DNA from: Acestrorhynchus altus
Taxonomy: Eukaryota; Chordata; Actinopteri; Characiformes; Acestrorhynchidae
Direction: 5' to 3'
NCBI GenBank assembly: GCA_034509495.1
Contig: CM067504.1
Span: 7,452,256-7,516,255, forward strand
Length of the DNA stretch: 64,000 bases
Shown one piece after another: positions 61,456-64,000 of the stretch. Each line of letters begins with the position of its first letter. Position 1 is the stretch's first letter. Made by a program: the position numbers and the translations under genes. The notes under the pieces were generated by a model. It was not told the DNA's origin, ran no database searches, and worked only from the letters and a program-made list of their open reading frames with translations.

Positions 61456-61494
<39 letters not shown>
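60335..61494 (+). mobile_element. Retroposon with small membrane-protein ORF, inserted in tubulin pseudogene
   Basis: The 1.16-kb segment separates the 3' UTR and last codons of a duplicated tubulin. It has a pyrimidine-rich start (TTCCTCCCTCTCCTCGCTTA), a short ORF (60444-60852), a further GC-rich part with a 98-codon frame from 60906, and an end typical of LINE-mobilised sequences (AAAGCGTCCTTGAATGTCC then AAATAAAATG and an ATT tail at 61442-61494). No reverse transcriptase is present, so it is non-autonomous or truncated. The family is not identified. Confidence 0.65.
60444..60852 (+). pseudogene. Frameshifted ORF: hydrophobic segment plus coiled coil
   Basis: The first frame (60444-60701, 85 aa) starts MDLINWSLNAIDTIFSMRS. 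It has a WERWRVVCLVALSVKDVEDI block and a hydrophobic stretch (FMIASTLLIGLSTAL) that could span a membrane. A plus-one frame overlapping near 60690 continues without a stop to TAG at 60850-60852. It contains LENISEKLSALQRSIDRLGD, a heptad-like amphipathic helix. One indel therefore separates the two halves. I recall similar small proteins from fish repeats but cannot assign a function. Confidence 0.55.
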
Positions 61495-61495
<1 letters not shown>

Positions 61496-61756
61496 CTCCT
61501 TCATCCTCCATCTCATCTCCAAGGCTGTCTGTTCCAACCTCTTTATAATCCTTCCCTAATGTCCTCCATAGCTTCTGAAAAGTCTCCTTCAACATATCAA
61601 AGGACAAAGGCTCTCTTGGCATACATCAGATCAAACTTATGACCCAGACAGGCCCATGGCTCAGCAGTGGCTGTGGCATTGCTCAGCATGCAAACTTCCC
61701 TCTGGACTTTGGCCAGGTCTCCTCCAGGAACAACAGTTGTGGGCTGAAAATTACAT
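61495..61756 (-). pseudogene. Truncated alpha-tubulin pseudogene (C-terminal codons)
   Basis: On the minus strand the text corresponds to the last roughly 85 codons of tubulin exon 4, from about [15 protein letters not shown] to [18 protein letters not shown]. It is closely similar to 55680-55945. An internal deletion removes the GEGMEEG region, and an out-of-frame gap affects REDMAALEK. The normal stop is replaced by the ATT tail of the retroposon. Homology stops near 61756, so exons 2, 3 and most of 4 are missing. Confidence 0.85.
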
Positions 61757-61896
61757 GTCCCAACCGAGTTCTAATTTGACTGACTTTGTCTGAATGTTGA
61801 ATGTGGTCATTAGTAAATGACATGTTTATGTTTTGCGAATCACTACTGCTGACAGACTTAGCTGAGGCTCCAGGACACTCTGGTCCAGATAGGCTT

Positions 61897-62460
61897 TGTT
61901 GGGGTCATATATTAACCATTCAATGTGTGAAAGCAATATATTCAAATCAGTATTGTTGGGATCATATATTAATCATGCAGTATGTAAAATCAATGTATTC
62001 AAATAAGTGTAAATGTTTAGAACTATGATCTTAGGCATGTGTCTGTTATAACAGTTGTATAAAATGTGTGCATGCATACAAGACAGGGTGAATGACAGAA
62101 CAGTCTGCTCTTCTGTGTGTGTAACAAACCAACCCGTGTTAGCAAAGTAGCCGAGGCTTGTCTTTATATGCAGGTCCAGATGGATGAGAAGTGTGGGGTG
62201 CATCTGGGGAGTGCGAAAGCTCGAAATTAGTAGTGAAAAACAACTCCTGGGAAGAAATGAGAAGGGTCAGATAGAGGGATTTGGGGGAAGAGCCAAAAGA
62301 GCACATCCAGGGCGTCACCTGACACTTCGGCAGTATTAGACCTCTTCAGCTCTTTGGGGCTTTGTCTGAAGGGTTCTCCCAATATATTGGTGGAAATAAA
62401 TGTGTTGTTTACAACTTATGTCTGGTGGTACTGTGTCATCTCTACATCAAAGAATACGCA
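61897..62460 (+). mobile_element. Probable solo LTR
   Basis: The segment begins TGTTGGGGTCATATATTAAC. It has a tandem pair of about 57-base units (61897-62010) where an LTR's U3 enhancers would lie, a TATA-like GTATAAAATG near 62055, a GC-richer R/U5-like part, and a poly(A) signal AATAAATG near 62396 followed by a GT-rich stretch. No gag or pol sequence flanks it. The 3' end and target duplication were not resolved, and the element family is unassigned. Confidence 0.4.
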
Positions 62461-62689
62461 GAAGTGGGTTAGACAGGGAAAAATATCTCCACTTCAACAG
62501 CTTGTATTGTCATGAACAGTCTCACGGTCACATTCAGGACACTGGGGTCCAAAATCAGCATTGTCCATCTCACTACTAGGTGGTGCCTGATCAGCCAGGT
62601 CAGTTAATGAACTATTGGCATTATCATCACAAGTATTTGGGTGTTGTGTTCTGACTGACTGAATTGGAACAAGTGTTCTGCTTCCAAAA

Positions 62690-63150
62690 ATCAGCTTTAA
62701 CTACACTACTTCATCTAACCTGCTTCCCCCACCAAACAGCATGTCTCTACAACAGTGCCAAAACACAGCCACACTTATGTTAATCAATATAAATTCTTCC
62801 AATCATTAAATGATCAAGGCACTTCCATAAACTGTGGTGGAATATTTTAAACGTGGGCTGACTTTGATTATCTCTTTAAATAAATTCATAATCCTAGAGA
62901 TTTACATACTTTTTCATGAAGGTTATGTAATGTTGGATAATTTTTTTTATAAATAAATGTTAGTTTAAAATATTTTGTCATTTGTATGTATGTAGATTCA
63001 TCTCTTTATACAGAAATACAGAAAATTGTGAAAGATTCACAAAATAGCTGAGAAAGATGACTACTAACTTTTCGTTCCTTTAATTCATGTAAATGTAAAA
63101 TTGGACGTTTTATTAAATTGGAACATGCTCTCACAATATAAATTTACAAT
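62690..63150. repeat. Tubulin-flank module, copy 4
   Basis: Shared blocks are CAGCTTTAACTACACTACTT then CATCTAACCTGCTTCCCCCA (as in copy 1), ATAAATTCTTCCAATCATTA, CACTTCCATAAACTGTGGTG, CTAGAGATTTACATACTTTT and CAGAAAATTGTGAAAGATTC. It contains no tubulin codons. Confidence 0.7.
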
Positions 63151-63823
63151 TATTTTGAGATATTGTTCAGGACAGATAATAGAAATGTTGCTAATCGGAT
63201 CATGAATGGCTAAAGCAACTTTATTTGTTACATTGTGGGATCTTGTAATTTTCTAGACAACAGACAATAGAATGTTGACAGAAATGGTTGGATCATTAAT
63301 GTCCACAGCAACATAGAAGATAGAGACAAAAAAGGCTTCATTCAGTAGAATCTTGATAAAGAGAGGTGCCTAATGGATAGATCATGATGTAGTAGGTAAG
63401 TATGTATCTATGACTCATTCAGCTCTGCTGTAGCAAAGAGTATTACAGATACAGGATCACTAATTTTGGCTGGACATTATTACTCCTATCCAATCACTGC
63501 ACTGACATTTTACCTACACATGTACATAACTGACAGACAGGGCATTACTGGTCTTCTATCCTTCTTTGCATAGAAAATATTCAGATCTTCTATTCATATC
63601 TTTGCTCAGACACTTTTCCTGTACATGTGCACAACTGACAGGCTTACTGAGCCTTAATGTGTACTGTATTGTCACAATAGTTCCTGCATGTTAATGCATT
63701 TACTTATTACATACTAATACTTTTTATGGCAAACTTGTGTTCTGTAGTTGAGTAGTTACATTTTTATCCTTAGTTTTTAGTTATTGTATTTAACATATCT
63801 CCTATATAGTATGTTTAATAATA

Positions 63824-63897
<74 letters not shown>

Positions 63898-64000
63898 ATT
63901 ATTTTTTTATTAGATTGATTGTGAAAGGAACATGAAACAAGCAGTTAATGGGATATGTTAGTGGAAACCCACTAACATAAGAGATTAGGCCATTTCGTCT
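63151..64000. other. Intergenic DNA to window end
   Basis: No gene was recognised. The only clear feature is the TCTA tetranucleotide array. Confidence 0.5.
63826..63898. repeat. (TCTA)n microsatellite
   Basis: About 18 tandem tetranucleotides. Confidence 0.95.

Overview
This window is nuclear DNA from a teleost fish, most likely an otophysan (catfish, characin or knifefish lineage). The evidence is vertebrate genes split by introns, Tc1/mariner, L2 and Rex-type elements, abundant AT/GT/GATA microsatellites, and a tRNA-derived SINE whose 3' tail (GTCGCTCTGGATAAG followed by repeated AAATGT) I associate with otophysan genomes. The organism call is inference.

Three multi-exon protein genes can be supported, all on the minus strand. 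(1) pck1, cytosolic GTP-dependent phosphoenolpyruvate carboxykinase, has eight coding exons between 12930 and 9725 (624 aa). It also has a probable non-coding first exon and a TATA-containing promoter near 13210-13430. (2) slc32a1, the vesicular GABA/glycine transporter VGAT/VIAAT, has two coding exons at 30992-30588 and 29669-28482 (530 aa). (3) An intact alpha-tubulin gene has exons 57272-57050, 56914-56766 and 56644-55667, plus a candidate one-codon first exon at 58143-58145 (450 aa). Its C-terminal tail is unusual and has no terminal Tyr/Phe. The genes have no evident joint pathway: PCK1 is gluconeogenic, VGAT is synaptic, and alpha-tubulin is cytoskeletal.

Layout: 1-9.7 kb is AT-rich intergenic DNA with LINE, SINE, MITE and Tc1 remnants. 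9.7-13.4 kb is pck1. 13.4-28.4 kb is gene-poor, with SINEs, Tc1 fragments and a palindromic MITE. 28.4-31.6 kb is slc32a1. 31.6-51.4 kb is a long gene-free tract with very long microsatellites, complex stretches that may be conserved regulatory DNA, a 62-bp minisatellite invaded by transposons, and L2 LINE remnants. 51.4-63.2 kb is a duplicated, transposon-rich tubulin neighbourhood. It holds Ty3/gypsy pol fragments, a decayed L2 LINE, four copies of a module belonging to the tubulin 3' flank, the intact tubulin, a CCAAT-box minisatellite upstream of it, and a truncated tubulin pseudogene. The pseudogene was split at its C-terminal codons by a retroposon carrying a broken ORF with a membrane segment and a coiled coil. 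A probable solo LTR follows.

The most unusual signals are the retroposon ORF at 60444-60852, the tubulin duplication around it, the 30-bp-phased CCAAT array at 58880-59149, and a microsatellite that serves as the polypyrimidine tract of a pck1 splice acceptor.
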